Below are positions 18,301 through 24,420 of a stretch of 64,000 nt of DNA, one piece after another. This stretch comes from Desulfovermiculus halophilus DSM 18834. GTDB taxonomy: Bacteria; Desulfobacterota; Desulfovibrionia; Desulfovibrionales; Desulfothermaceae. The stretch spans positions 1-64,000 of the forward strand of contig NZ_JIAK01000019.1 in assembly GCF_000620765.1 (NCBI RefSeq), in the 5' to 3' direction. Numbering within the stretch: the first letter of the stretch is position 1; every line of letters starts with the position of its first letter. The position numbers and the translations under genes were made by a program. The notes under the pieces are model-generated. The model did not search any database. It worked only from the letters and a program-made list of their open reading frames with translations, and was not told where the DNA came from.

Positions 18301-19296
18301 AAAGACAACCTTGCCTCTGTGGATACCACAGTCCATTCCCGGTCTTCCAATGTGTACGGAACAATGGACAACGACGATATGTTTCAGTACCTGGGCGGGT
18401 TGTCCCTGGCCGTGCGCACTGAAAGCGGCCAGGCCCCGGACACCTTGATCACCCAGCAGCAAGAGGCCGGGCAGGTAGAGGTGGAAGATGCGGCCAAGAC
18501 CCTAGGACGGGAGCTGCGCACCCGGTATTTGAACCCGGAGTGGATAGAAGGGATGAAAAAGGAGGACTATGCCGGAGCCCGGGAGATGTCCAAGTTTGTG
18601 GACTACATGTGGGGCTGGCAGGTGACCACACCCCAGGCTGTGGACGAGGCCAAGTGGGAACAGACCTATGCGGTCTATGTCCAGGACAAGTACGGCCAGA
18701 ATGTTAAAGAGTTCATGAATGAATCCAATCCCTGGGCCTACCAGTCCATCACGGCCCGCATGCTAGAGGCGGTGCGCAAAGGGTATTGGCAGGCTGAAGA
18801 CAAGGTGAAAAAGAAGCTGGCGGCTGAGTATGCCTTAAATGTGGTAGACAAGGGCGTGGCCTGTTGTGACCACACCTGCAACAACCCCATGCTCAATCAG
18901 ATGGTGGTTAACGTCATCTCCCTGCCTGGGGTCATGTCTCCGCAGATGGTGGAAGAGTTCAAGCTGGCTGTGGAGCAGGCTACGGGGCAAAAGCTGATCC
19001 AGCAGGTTCAGGCCCGGGAAGCCCTGCAGCAGAAGCTGCAGCAAAGCCTGCAACGACCCTCCCGCAAGCAAAGCAAGGACCAGCCGCAAAAGAAAAGGGT
19101 CAATGACTCAGAACAGAAGACGTCCGGGGGCGCAGAACAGCAGGAGGTCACAGGATACAAGATGGAAAGAAAGGATAAACAGGACAAGAGCACGCAACTG
19201 GCCTCCTCCGGCGTGCAGTGGTTCGCCTCTTTGATCATCCTGCTCATCATCGGACTGTTCGGGCTGGGGATGCGAAGGGGCAACACGAGAGATTGA
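15370..19296 (+). CDS. Exported, membrane-anchored CobN-like chelatase (HmuS-like)
   Basis: A 1308-residue CobN-family protein. Unlike cytoplasmic CobN it starts with a signal peptide (residues 1-22, ending PSLSHAD) and ends, after a Gln/Lys-rich linker of about 90 residues, with a membrane helix (FASLIILLIIGLFGLGM) and a basic tail, so the catalytic domain should face the periplasm. Family hallmarks: HLGTHATYEWLPGKQAGL, DDVGEGIQAKRRGRGVIIDHL, YGTGVSEMTG and NRVGYAFGQGMWG. Start chosen at 15370. No ChlI/ChlD-type CobS/CobT genes are nearby. HmuS of Bacteroidetes haem loci is a CobN-like protein reported as a haem dechelatase. Insertion or removal of Co, Fe or another metal cannot be decided here. 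Confidence 0.9.
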   Translation: MLKYVLLILCVCALLPSLSHADEVALLVIDADSYAVNEALKKLYPPKNIKVCFFTHADIQDSQAAREFIQGSEVIVADVMQPQITDYLLENVNTQSRPVYALRGSNDDQKLKSKGFRFEPTIQAYFQNLSVQNIHNMLRRVIHDQLDASVGYDPVHKRPQTGMYHPEADSTFTSFSAYHKWYMGKGPGEAEKPWLGLMLFSSSLIPGQRQAVDTLIQEVEKAGWNVAVCFGRDEEVLTSLLLDESRSSRVDCILAFSLKFYSAVNSSVQKALQELDVPVVNVVNLYGQTISEWRENPQGIPPMHVVWTMANPEISGLIEPTPLTGPVEVTDPETGRKITRSRVITDSLDRLLPRLRMWRKLQTMPNEDKKVAVLYYNHSQGKQNIGASYLNVFRSLERILRRMQDEGYQVDEKELPGEKELKDLVLKYGRNIGSWAPGELHRLLVEGKVIRLPVSRYKKWFSRLPAQFRSQVLEQWGPVEKSSIMIKDRELIIPGFRLGNVLLLPEPARGWGDEPMKLYHDPTLQPHHQYIAAYLWLKHEFEADAMIHLGTHATYEWLPGKQAGLAPSCPPEVMLTDIPNLYPYIVDDVGEGIQAKRRGRGVIIDHLTPPLRKGGLYQEYRRLYDLINGYNRSQAMQSQTAEAKLEEIKAVTRKLGLDTDLGITTYDSNALEEIEHYLLELKGNLMPYGLHTFGRSPQGQALTDTVETITEHITDSSPAKIRSSLAESGNLEIERLLAGLEGRYIPAGEGNDPVRNPSAVPTGKNFFGFDPQKIPSRSAWKLGKKAARQMINASLEKNGTYPQKVAVVLWATETIRNEGVNESTILSLLGIKPTWDVSGRVTGTEVIPGRELDRPRIDVLINPSGLYRDLFPNKMRFLDRAVQKAAVQTDIKNLLREHSASLKRRLRAQGMTEEKADRLSTVRIFSEKSGSYGTGVSEMTGASGLWKSEQEIAEVYENRVGYAFGQGMWGQSAQEVFKDNLASVDTTVHSRSSNVYGTMDNDDMFQYLGGLSLAVRTESGQAPDTLITQQQEAGQVEVEDAAKTLGRELRTRYLNPEWIEGMKKEDYAGAREMSKFVDYMWGWQVTTPQAVDEAKWEQTYAVYVQDKYGQNVKEFMNESNPWAYQSITARMLEAVRKGYWQAEDKVKKKLAAEYALNVVDKGVACCDHTCNNPMLNQMVVNVISLPGVMSPQMVEEFKLAVEQATGQKLIQQVQAREALQQKLQQSLQRPSRKQSKDQPQKKRVNDSEQKTSGGAEQQEVTGYKMERKDKQDKSTQLASSGVQWFASLIILLIIGLFGLGMRRGNTRD

Positions 19297-19404
19297 TCCA
19301 AAACCAATGCACCAGAGCATTGTCGGGGTGATTATCTCCTGGTAAAAATGCAGCTGACGCTTTGTTTTTACATGTCAGCTAGTTAAGGAAAGGAGACACC
19401 TTGT

Positions 19405-19815
19405 TTACCAGGCCAGTTCTACAGAGTAGTGGGCAAAGGCCGGATCGGAGGTGACGATAGGCAGGTCCTCAATCTGGCCCTGGGCAATGAGCATACGGTC
19501 AAAGGGGTCTCGGTGGGGTCCCGGCAGTGCTCCTGCGGCCAAAGCATGTTCCATGGTCATGGGCAGGGTTTCCATACGTGCCTTGTGCAGAAGTTGGGGC
19601 AGACGAGTTGCTGCGTCCGATGCGTGAGGCAGCTTTCCCAAGCGGTATTTGGTTGCAATTTCCCAGCCTGAAGCACTGCTGACCAGGATTGCATTGTGTG
19701 GGGCTTGAATTATTTCAAAGGCCCGGGCGGATAGCTTGGGATCATTGGTCAGCCACCACAAAAGGGTATGAGTATCCAAAAGATACGCTGATTTGTGGCC
19801 GCTTATTGATCCCAT
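19405..19815 (-). CDS. vapC: PIN-domain toxin, VapC family
   Basis: A 136-residue ribonuclease of the PIN fold. The acidic site is complete: Asp in YLLDTHTLLWW, Glu in SGWEIATK, Asp in HRDPFDRML and Asp in VTSDPAF. Its ATG overlaps the end of the antitoxin gene, the usual sign of a coupled toxin-antitoxin pair. VapC toxins cleave tRNA or rRNA when not bound by VapB; this target is unknown. The pair lies between the CobN-like gene and cytoplasmic cbiK and looks like an insertion. Confidence 0.9.
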   Translation of the reverse strand: MGSISGHKSAYLLDTHTLLWWLTNDPKLSARAFEIIQAPHNAILVSSASGWEIATKYRLGKLPHASDAATRLPQLLHKARMETLPMTMEHALAAGALPGPHRDPFDRMLIAQGQIEDLPIVTSDPAFAHYSVELAW

Positions 19816-20030
19816 GCATTCAGCTCGTCTTCCGGAAGAGACTCAAAGAAAGAATCATCTATCCATCCGTCTATAAGGCCTGGAACCCGGGGCTGCATGT
19901 CTTCCAGGGGGAGAAGTCGGGCATACGGTTTGCCGTCCTTGGCCAAGATTATCTCCTCCCCTTCATGGGCCCTTTTCAACAATTTGGAAAGATGGGTTTT
20001 GGCTTCATGGACATTGATAATCGTTGGCAT
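19803..20030 (-). CDS. Antitoxin, Phd/YefM (VapB-type)
   Basis: A 75-residue antitoxin starting at 20030, behind GGAGGT. N-terminal DNA-binding region INVHEAKTHLSKLLKRAHEGEEIILAKDGKPYARL is typical of Phd/YefM; the acidic, Trp-containing C-terminus should neutralise the toxin. It overlaps vapC by 13 bp and probably represses its own operon together with the toxin. Confidence 0.9.
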   Translation of the reverse strand: MPTIINVHEAKTHLSKLLKRAHEGEEIILAKDGKPYARLLPLEDMQPRVPGLIDGWIDDSFFESLPEDELNAWDQ

Positions 20031-20146
20031 AATGACCTCCGTGTGCAAGCATGGACTAAGTGGAAGACTAAGTCAAGGCACGTTCTGGACTGATTCGCTC
20101 CCAAAGAAAGCAGGAACTTCCTTCCAGCGTAGCTGAGGGCATAAGC

Positions 20147-20947
20147 ATGAGAGAAAAGATGAATATACCTATCGTCATGGCCGCCTTTGGGACCACGACC
20201 CGGGCCAGGCGGACCTATGATCTTTTGGACGCCAAGGTAAAGGAGAGCTTTCCGGATCATCCGGTGCATTGGGCCTTTACCTCCCGCATGGTCCGGGACC
20301 GAATACAAAACAAGCAAGGTCACACGTATCAGCATCCGCATCAGGTACTGCATGAGCTTTCTCAGGCCGGGCATGCGTGGGCCGTGGTCCAGTCCCTGCA
20401 CCTGGTCTGCGGGCACGAGTTCGACCGTTTGGTGGATGAGGTCAAAGATTGCTCGGTGCGCACATCCATCGGTCTGCCTTTGCTGGATTCGCCCCAGGAC
20501 TATCTGGCCGCGCTTAGGGCTCTGCTGGATGAGGTGCAGGCGGATGAGGATGAAGCCCTGGTTCTGGTCGGACACGGGACAGATCACGCGATCTGGGCCG
20601 CCTATCCGGCCCTGGAGCGCATGGCCCGCAAGCATCTGCACGGCCGGGTCTTTGTGGGGGCGGTTGAGGGCTGCCCCGAGGCCGAGGAGGTTGTCGATGA
20701 TGTGCTCAAAGCCGGATTTTCCAAAGTCTGCCTGGTGCCTTTCATGCTGGTGGCCGGGGTGCATTTTCAGGAGGATTTGTGCGCAGCTGAGGAAGATTCC
20801 TGGAAGTCCATGTTTGAAGCCTCCGGAATAGGGGTTCGTCTGGATTCCCGGGGCATGGGTGAGCTGCCGGGTATCGGGAATATCTTCTGCAGTCACATTC
20901 GGGAGGCCCTGGATGTGATTCCTGATCGAGTCGAGGAGGCGGGATAA
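20147..20947 (+). CDS. cbiK: Cytoplasmic sirohydrochlorin cobaltochelatase, CbiK
   Basis: A 266-residue CbiK without signal peptide, so cytoplasmic, inserting Co(II) (or Fe(II) for sirohaem) into sirohydrochlorin. H143 in GHGTDH and H206 in AGVHFQED match the metal-site histidines of enteric CbiK. It resembles the exported CbiK of this window along its length (TSRMVRDR versus TSKMVRKK; VVQSLH versus VAVQSLH). The second Met, at 20159, is an alternative start. No riboswitch precedes it. It is followed by a GC-rich hairpin. Confidence 0.92.
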   Translation: MREKMNIPIVMAAFGTTTRARRTYDLLDAKVKESFPDHPVHWAFTSRMVRDRIQNKQGHTYQHPHQVLHELSQAGHAWAVVQSLHLVCGHEFDRLVDEVKDCSVRTSIGLPLLDSPQDYLAALRALLDEVQADEDEALVLVGHGTDHAIWAAYPALERMARKHLHGRVFVGAVEGCPEAEEVVDDVLKAGFSKVCLVPFMLVAGVHFQEDLCAAEEDSWKSMFEASGIGVRLDSRGMGELPGIGNIFCSHIREALDVIPDRVEEAG

Positions 20948-20960
20948 CTTTGTGCGAAAG

Positions 20961-20995
20961 GCGGCCTGCCTGAAGTGTCCATTCCGGCAGGCCGC
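20961..20995 (+). terminator. GC-rich hairpin after cytoplasmic cbiK
   Basis: Perfect 10-bp stem GCGGCCTGCC / GGCAGGCCGC with a 15-base loop, 13 bases after the stop. No T-run follows (TTGCAGAG), so termination strength is uncertain. Confidence 0.6.
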
Positions 20996-21131
20996 TTGCA
21001 GAGGGGTGCTAGCTGGAATGTATTTCCCGCGCAGCTGAGTGTAGCCTGCAAAGAGTAAACACCTTTGTGCCCTCATGAGCAGATGCCCCCCCGGGCAACA
21101 AGGTCTTTTGGAAGAAACCGGTGCTCTCCGC

Positions 21132-22352
21132 CTAGAACTCCACCGCCAGCTGGGTGGTTATCCGATCCTGCTCGTCGTCGTTTTCAAACTCCCCATGCAG
21201 ATACTCCACAGCCAGGGCTGTGTTTTCAAACAGGCTGTAGCTGACCGCCGCCCCGTACTGGGTCTCGGGCAGAAAATCGCCCAGGTCGTCCCCGCCTTCG
21301 TAGCGGGCGGCCAGAGTCCATCTCTCTGCAGGGGCAAAGGCCAGTTCAAAGTTCCAGGTCTGGGGCTCCATGTGCTGTCCCGCATCAAAACCAAGCTCGC
21401 CGGCTTCAAAATTGTCCAGGGCCCCGACGTATTCTGCTTCCAGAAAAATGCGTTCCTCATACGACAAGCTCAGGAAGGCTCCCAGGCCGGGGACATAATC
21501 CGCGAGATCTCCTGAGACCTCGCCCTCCAGGCCGTCGCTGTCCGCGATGTTGGAGATGTAGGACCCTCCAAAGCTGATATTCAGACCGGGGAGGGTGTTT
21601 TCCGGCAGGCTAACCGCCGCATTGGCCACATAGCTTTCCACATGGTTGTCCTCTCCAGATTCATCCACATCCCCGTTGAACACAGCAGCACTGATATCGA
21701 AATAATCGTTGCCCCAGCCGGCCTGCACCGCGCTTTCCCGAGTTTCCCCCAGCTCCAGGGTCAGGGGATCGCTGATGAAATGGGTGCCAAAGTTGCCAAA
21801 GGGGACGTAGAGCTTTCCGATATTGGCGTACATGGGCAGCTTGTCCGCACCGTCCAGGGTGATGTAGCCCTCATCCAGATCCACCGGCTCGGTGTCGTCC
21901 TCTTCCCACAGCAAGAGGACATGTCCGCTGACGTACTTGGAAATATCGGCGTCAATTCCCAGTTCCACTGTGGCCAGGGTGATATCGCTGGAGTCTTCAT
22001 CCTCTTTGCTTGGATCGTCATAGTCCGTGTCTTCATAGCCGGCCTCAGCCTCAATAACTCCGCTGATGCTCAGGCGATCGGACAGCCCGCCCAGTAGGGG
22101 GGTGTCCTGGAGCTTGTCCTCCACCTTGCGTATTCGCTCGGAAATGCCCTGCAGGTCGCGGGGGCTCTCTTCGACCTGTGAAGGAGAAGAATCTTGTCTA
22201 TCCCGCAGCTCCTGCTCCAGCTTCTGCAGCCTGTTCTGGGTCTTTTTCAGCTCCTGCATCAGCTCGTTGTTGGACATGTCCTGGGCCATGGTCGGCCCAG
22301 CCACCATGCCCAAGGCTGCTGTCCAGATCAGGGTATGAAAAATTTTGTTCAT
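21132..22352 (-). CDS. LbtU-family porin (siderophore/iron porin)
   Basis: A 406-residue outer-membrane protein. The start at 22352 has GAAGGA upstream. Signal peptide about 1-23 (ending GPTMAQD), then a coiled-coil stretch (LMQELKKTQNRLQKLEQELRD) and a beta-barrel with alternating hydrophobic strands, ending in Phe (TTQLAVEF). LbtU of Legionella imports legiobactin without TonB; this family is frequent in Deltaproteobacteria. It lies just downstream of the FeoB-associated protein gene and shares its upstream TTAGA box, which fits iron-regulated expression. Confidence 0.78.
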   Translation of the reverse strand: MNKIFHTLIWTAALGMVAGPTMAQDMSNNELMQELKKTQNRLQKLEQELRDRQDSSPSQVEESPRDLQGISERIRKVEDKLQDTPLLGGLSDRLSISGVIEAEAGYEDTDYDDPSKEDEDSSDITLATVELGIDADISKYVSGHVLLLWEEDDTEPVDLDEGYITLDGADKLPMYANIGKLYVPFGNFGTHFISDPLTLELGETRESAVQAGWGNDYFDISAAVFNGDVDESGEDNHVESYVANAAVSLPENTLPGLNISFGGSYISNIADSDGLEGEVSGDLADYVPGLGAFLSLSYEERIFLEAEYVGALDNFEAGELGFDAGQHMEPQTWNFELAFAPAERWTLAARYEGGDDLGDFLPETQYGAAVSYSLFENTALAVEYLHGEFENDDEQDRITTQLAVEF

Positions 22353-22462
22353 GTTTTTTTCCTTCGTTGGGATTTGAGTTATTGTGTTCTCTTCAGGCCC
22401 TGAAAGAGCCACGCAACCTGGTTCGAGGCACCTTCCCGGAAATGGAGGCCACATTACGTGTC

Positions 22463-22630
22463 TCAGTTGCAGATGCTATCTCGGTTGTGCTCCTCCTCTG
22501 CTGCCGGAGCTTCCCGGCAGATGCAGCACCCGCAGCAGCCCCCGGATTCGACCTTCATGGTCCGGTACAGGCGTAAAGCAAGATATCCTGCGGCTATCGC
22601 ACATATGAGCATGAGAAGAGCGGTCTGCAT
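22463..22630 (-). CDS. FeoB-associated Cys-rich membrane protein
   Basis: A 55-residue protein; start at 22630 behind GGGAGG. One membrane helix (about 4-22) followed by a basic stretch and a Cys cluster GGCCGCCIC, then an acidic tail. This matches the small FeoB-associated Cys-rich proteins that accompany feoAB in anaerobes. The iron-box palindrome lies 45 bases upstream and the porin gene 110 bases downstream. Confidence 0.8.
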   Translation of the reverse strand: MQTALLMLICAIAAGYLALRLYRTMKVESGGCCGCCICREAPAAEEEHNRDSICN

Positions 22631-22674
22631 GAGAGCCTCCCAAAAAGGTCCCTGGAAAGATATATCAATCATAA

Positions 22675-22688
22675 TTAGAAATTTCTAA
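22675..22688 (-). promoter_or_regulatory. Iron-regulator operator candidate (TTAGA-N4-TCTAA)
   Basis: Perfect 14-bp palindrome TTAGAAATTTCTAA upstream of the Cys-rich protein/porin genes. On the minus strand it is followed by TATGAT, a possible -10 box, so a bound repressor would block RNA polymerase. The same arms recur upstream of feoA. Confidence 0.65.
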
Positions 22689-22719
22689 CCGCGGCCGCAA
22701 AAAAAAAATGCGGCCGCGG
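22689..22719 (-). terminator. Hairpin downstream of the DUF4198 gene
   Basis: Perfect 11-bp stem CCGCGGCCGCA / TGCGGCCGCGG whose loop is nine A (T on the minus strand). It starts 6 bases after the DUF4198 stop. It separates that gene from the next iron-regulated pair. Confidence 0.65.
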
Positions 22720-22725
22720 GTTTGC

Positions 22726-23529
22726 TTATTCCATGTCCCGGGCCTGGACCCAGATCACGGCATCCTGGGACAGGGCCTTGCCTTTGTATTCGGTGTCCGG
22801 TCCTGTGCCTAAGGCGCAGAAACCCCACCAGCCTTCCTCAGGAAGAGCGTAGGTAAACTCCCCGTTCACATTAGCCTTGATGGTCTGGGTCACAAAGGCG
22901 TCTTGAGGCGCCTCGACCTCGGCTTCCTGGGCAAAAGCGTTTTGGTCCATCAGCGGTTCATGATTTAAGTACTCAACCTCGATCTCGGCATGAGGCACCG
23001 GCTTGCCGTCGCTTTTGACCACGCCGCGAAAGACATTGCCGGTCCACAGGGCGTAGGGCTTGTCCAGGGGTACAATCTCGGTGGGCAAGCCGATCTCCGA
23101 ATCCCAGTCCGTGGGAAAGCCGGCCGTATTGACTACCACCTTGGTGATCTGCTGGATGTAACTGTCTTCCTCGCCTTCGTAATACGGTGCAGGGGTGAGG
23201 CAAAAGACATTGTCCCCCATGCCCCGCAAGCGGTAGCTGGCTTCATAGGCCTTGCCGCTGTTGTCCAGGCTGGTCCAGGTGATGGGTTTGAGGGAGTCCA
23301 TCAAGTCAGTTTTTCGTCCCTTGCGGAGGACAAAGAACTCTTCAGGCTTGTGCATATCCATGGTATGCCCGGCTTTAAAGGGGTGGGTAAAGAAGATTTT
23401 AAGCTCAATGGCCCCTCCCCGCTCCAGAGCAGACTCGGGGGTGTAGATGGTCTGAAAATGGGCCTGAACCGGCAGGCTCATCCAGAACAGAACTCCCAGG
23501 ACTGCGGTGCACGTGAACAGCTTTTTCAT
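22726..23529 (-). CDS. DUF4198 exported protein
   Basis: A 267-residue periplasmic protein; ACAGGAGGT precedes the ATG. Signal peptide about 1-23 (ending LPVQAHF), with the mature protein beginning HFQTIYTP as in DUF4198 proteins. FRGVVKSDGKPVPHAEIEVEYLN is an Ig/transthyretin-like unit. Proteins of this family are often found with nickel, cobalt or iron uptake genes and are thought to bind metal or help transporters; the function is unproven. It sits in the iron island between FeoB and the porin. Confidence 0.82.
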   Translation of the reverse strand: MKKLFTCTAVLGVLFWMSLPVQAHFQTIYTPESALERGGAIELKIFFTHPFKAGHTMDMHKPEEFFVLRKGRKTDLMDSLKPITWTSLDNSGKAYEASYRLRGMGDNVFCLTPAPYYEGEEDSYIQQITKVVVNTAGFPTDWDSEIGLPTEIVPLDKPYALWTGNVFRGVVKSDGKPVPHAEIEVEYLNHEPLMDQNAFAQEAEVEAPQDAFVTQTIKANVNGEFTYALPEEGWWGFCALGTGPDTEYKGKALSQDAVIWVQARDME

Positions 23530-23698
23530 GTAAAAACCTCCTGTTGTAGGTATTGGTTATCTGTTATTAGTTACCAGGCAATCGTTGATGGCTATAAAAT
23601 GGAACGAATTCCCATATATAACTCATACCTGTTGCCAGACAACTGTTCCCTCTTGTCGGTTAATATGTGTCCTTTGGTTGATGGTTCGTGTACGATGG

Positions 23699-24013
23699 TT
23701 AGTAAATTTCATTGCCTTTGATCTTCACCTTGTGCCCCTTACCGGCATCAAAAACTACTGTGTAGTTCCCACCGGGCTCCTCAAAGGTAAACTCGGAGAA
23801 ATCGTCCATTTCTCCAGAGATAACTTTATTCCCGTTCTGAAGGATATACATGTCCACCCCAGCGGCACTGGAGCCATCGGAGAAGCCACCTTCGCAAGTG
23901 ATGGTTCCGTCTCCATTGTCCCAGCAGGAGCACAACGGGGTGTGAGCCAGGGCTCCGGTGGCTGTCAAGACGAACAAAGCTGCGGTTAAAAAGGACAAAT
24001 ACAACGTACGCAT
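23699..24013 (-). CDS. Small exported protein, carboxypeptidase-regulatory-like
   Basis: 104 residues; ACAGGAGGT precedes the ATG. Signal peptide about 1-23 (ending TGALAHT), mature start HTPLCSCWDNGDGTITCEGG with three Cys, then a beta-rich stretch FTFEEPGGNYTVVFDAGKGH. I recognise the general shape seen next to DUF4198 and Feo genes in sulfate reducers, but no named family. It probably forms a unit with the DUF4198 gene 169 bp downstream. Confidence 0.7.
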   Translation of the reverse strand: MRTLYLSFLTAALFVLTATGALAHTPLCSCWDNGDGTITCEGGFSDGSSAAGVDMYILQNGNKVISGEMDDFSEFTFEEPGGNYTVVFDAGKGHKVKIKGNEIY

Positions 24014-24420
24014 AACGAACCTCCTGTGATTTTAGTTTGTTGGTTGATGTCTTGCCGGTTCAAAGTTCTAGGTTTACGGTTCACGGTTATAAAAATAAAA
24101 TCAACAAGATAGGATGAAAATTACAACATCCGGCTTGTCCCTAGACTATCGTTGATAAAAACAAATGCCTATGTAATAGCTTTTGACTGTCGAATTCGTT
24201 AGAAGCCGCCAGTTTGATCCAGGATGAAGCTGGCGCATCAAGAGTAGGGGCGAATAATCATTCGCCCTCTTGTGCCTGGACGGACATCCAGTGAAATGCC
24301 CTAACGGGATCAGATTTCACCGGGCAAGCAAGGTCCCGCCCCTACGGCTGATATCCCAGTCGTAGCTGAAAAACCGTAGGGGCCAAGCATGTCTTGGCCC
24401 ACGAGGCGGAGAAACAAAAG
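24014..24420. repeat. Intergenic region with GTAGGGGC-type repeats
   Basis: 407 bp with no gene. GTAGGGGCGAATAATCATTCG begins a hairpin-forming repeat at 24244-24267, and CCGTAGGGGCC followed by AAGCATGTCTTGGCCC occurs at 24374-24399; a reverse-oriented GCCCCTACGG lies at about 24337. These belong to a widely dispersed family of short intergenic repeats. Confidence 0.6.
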
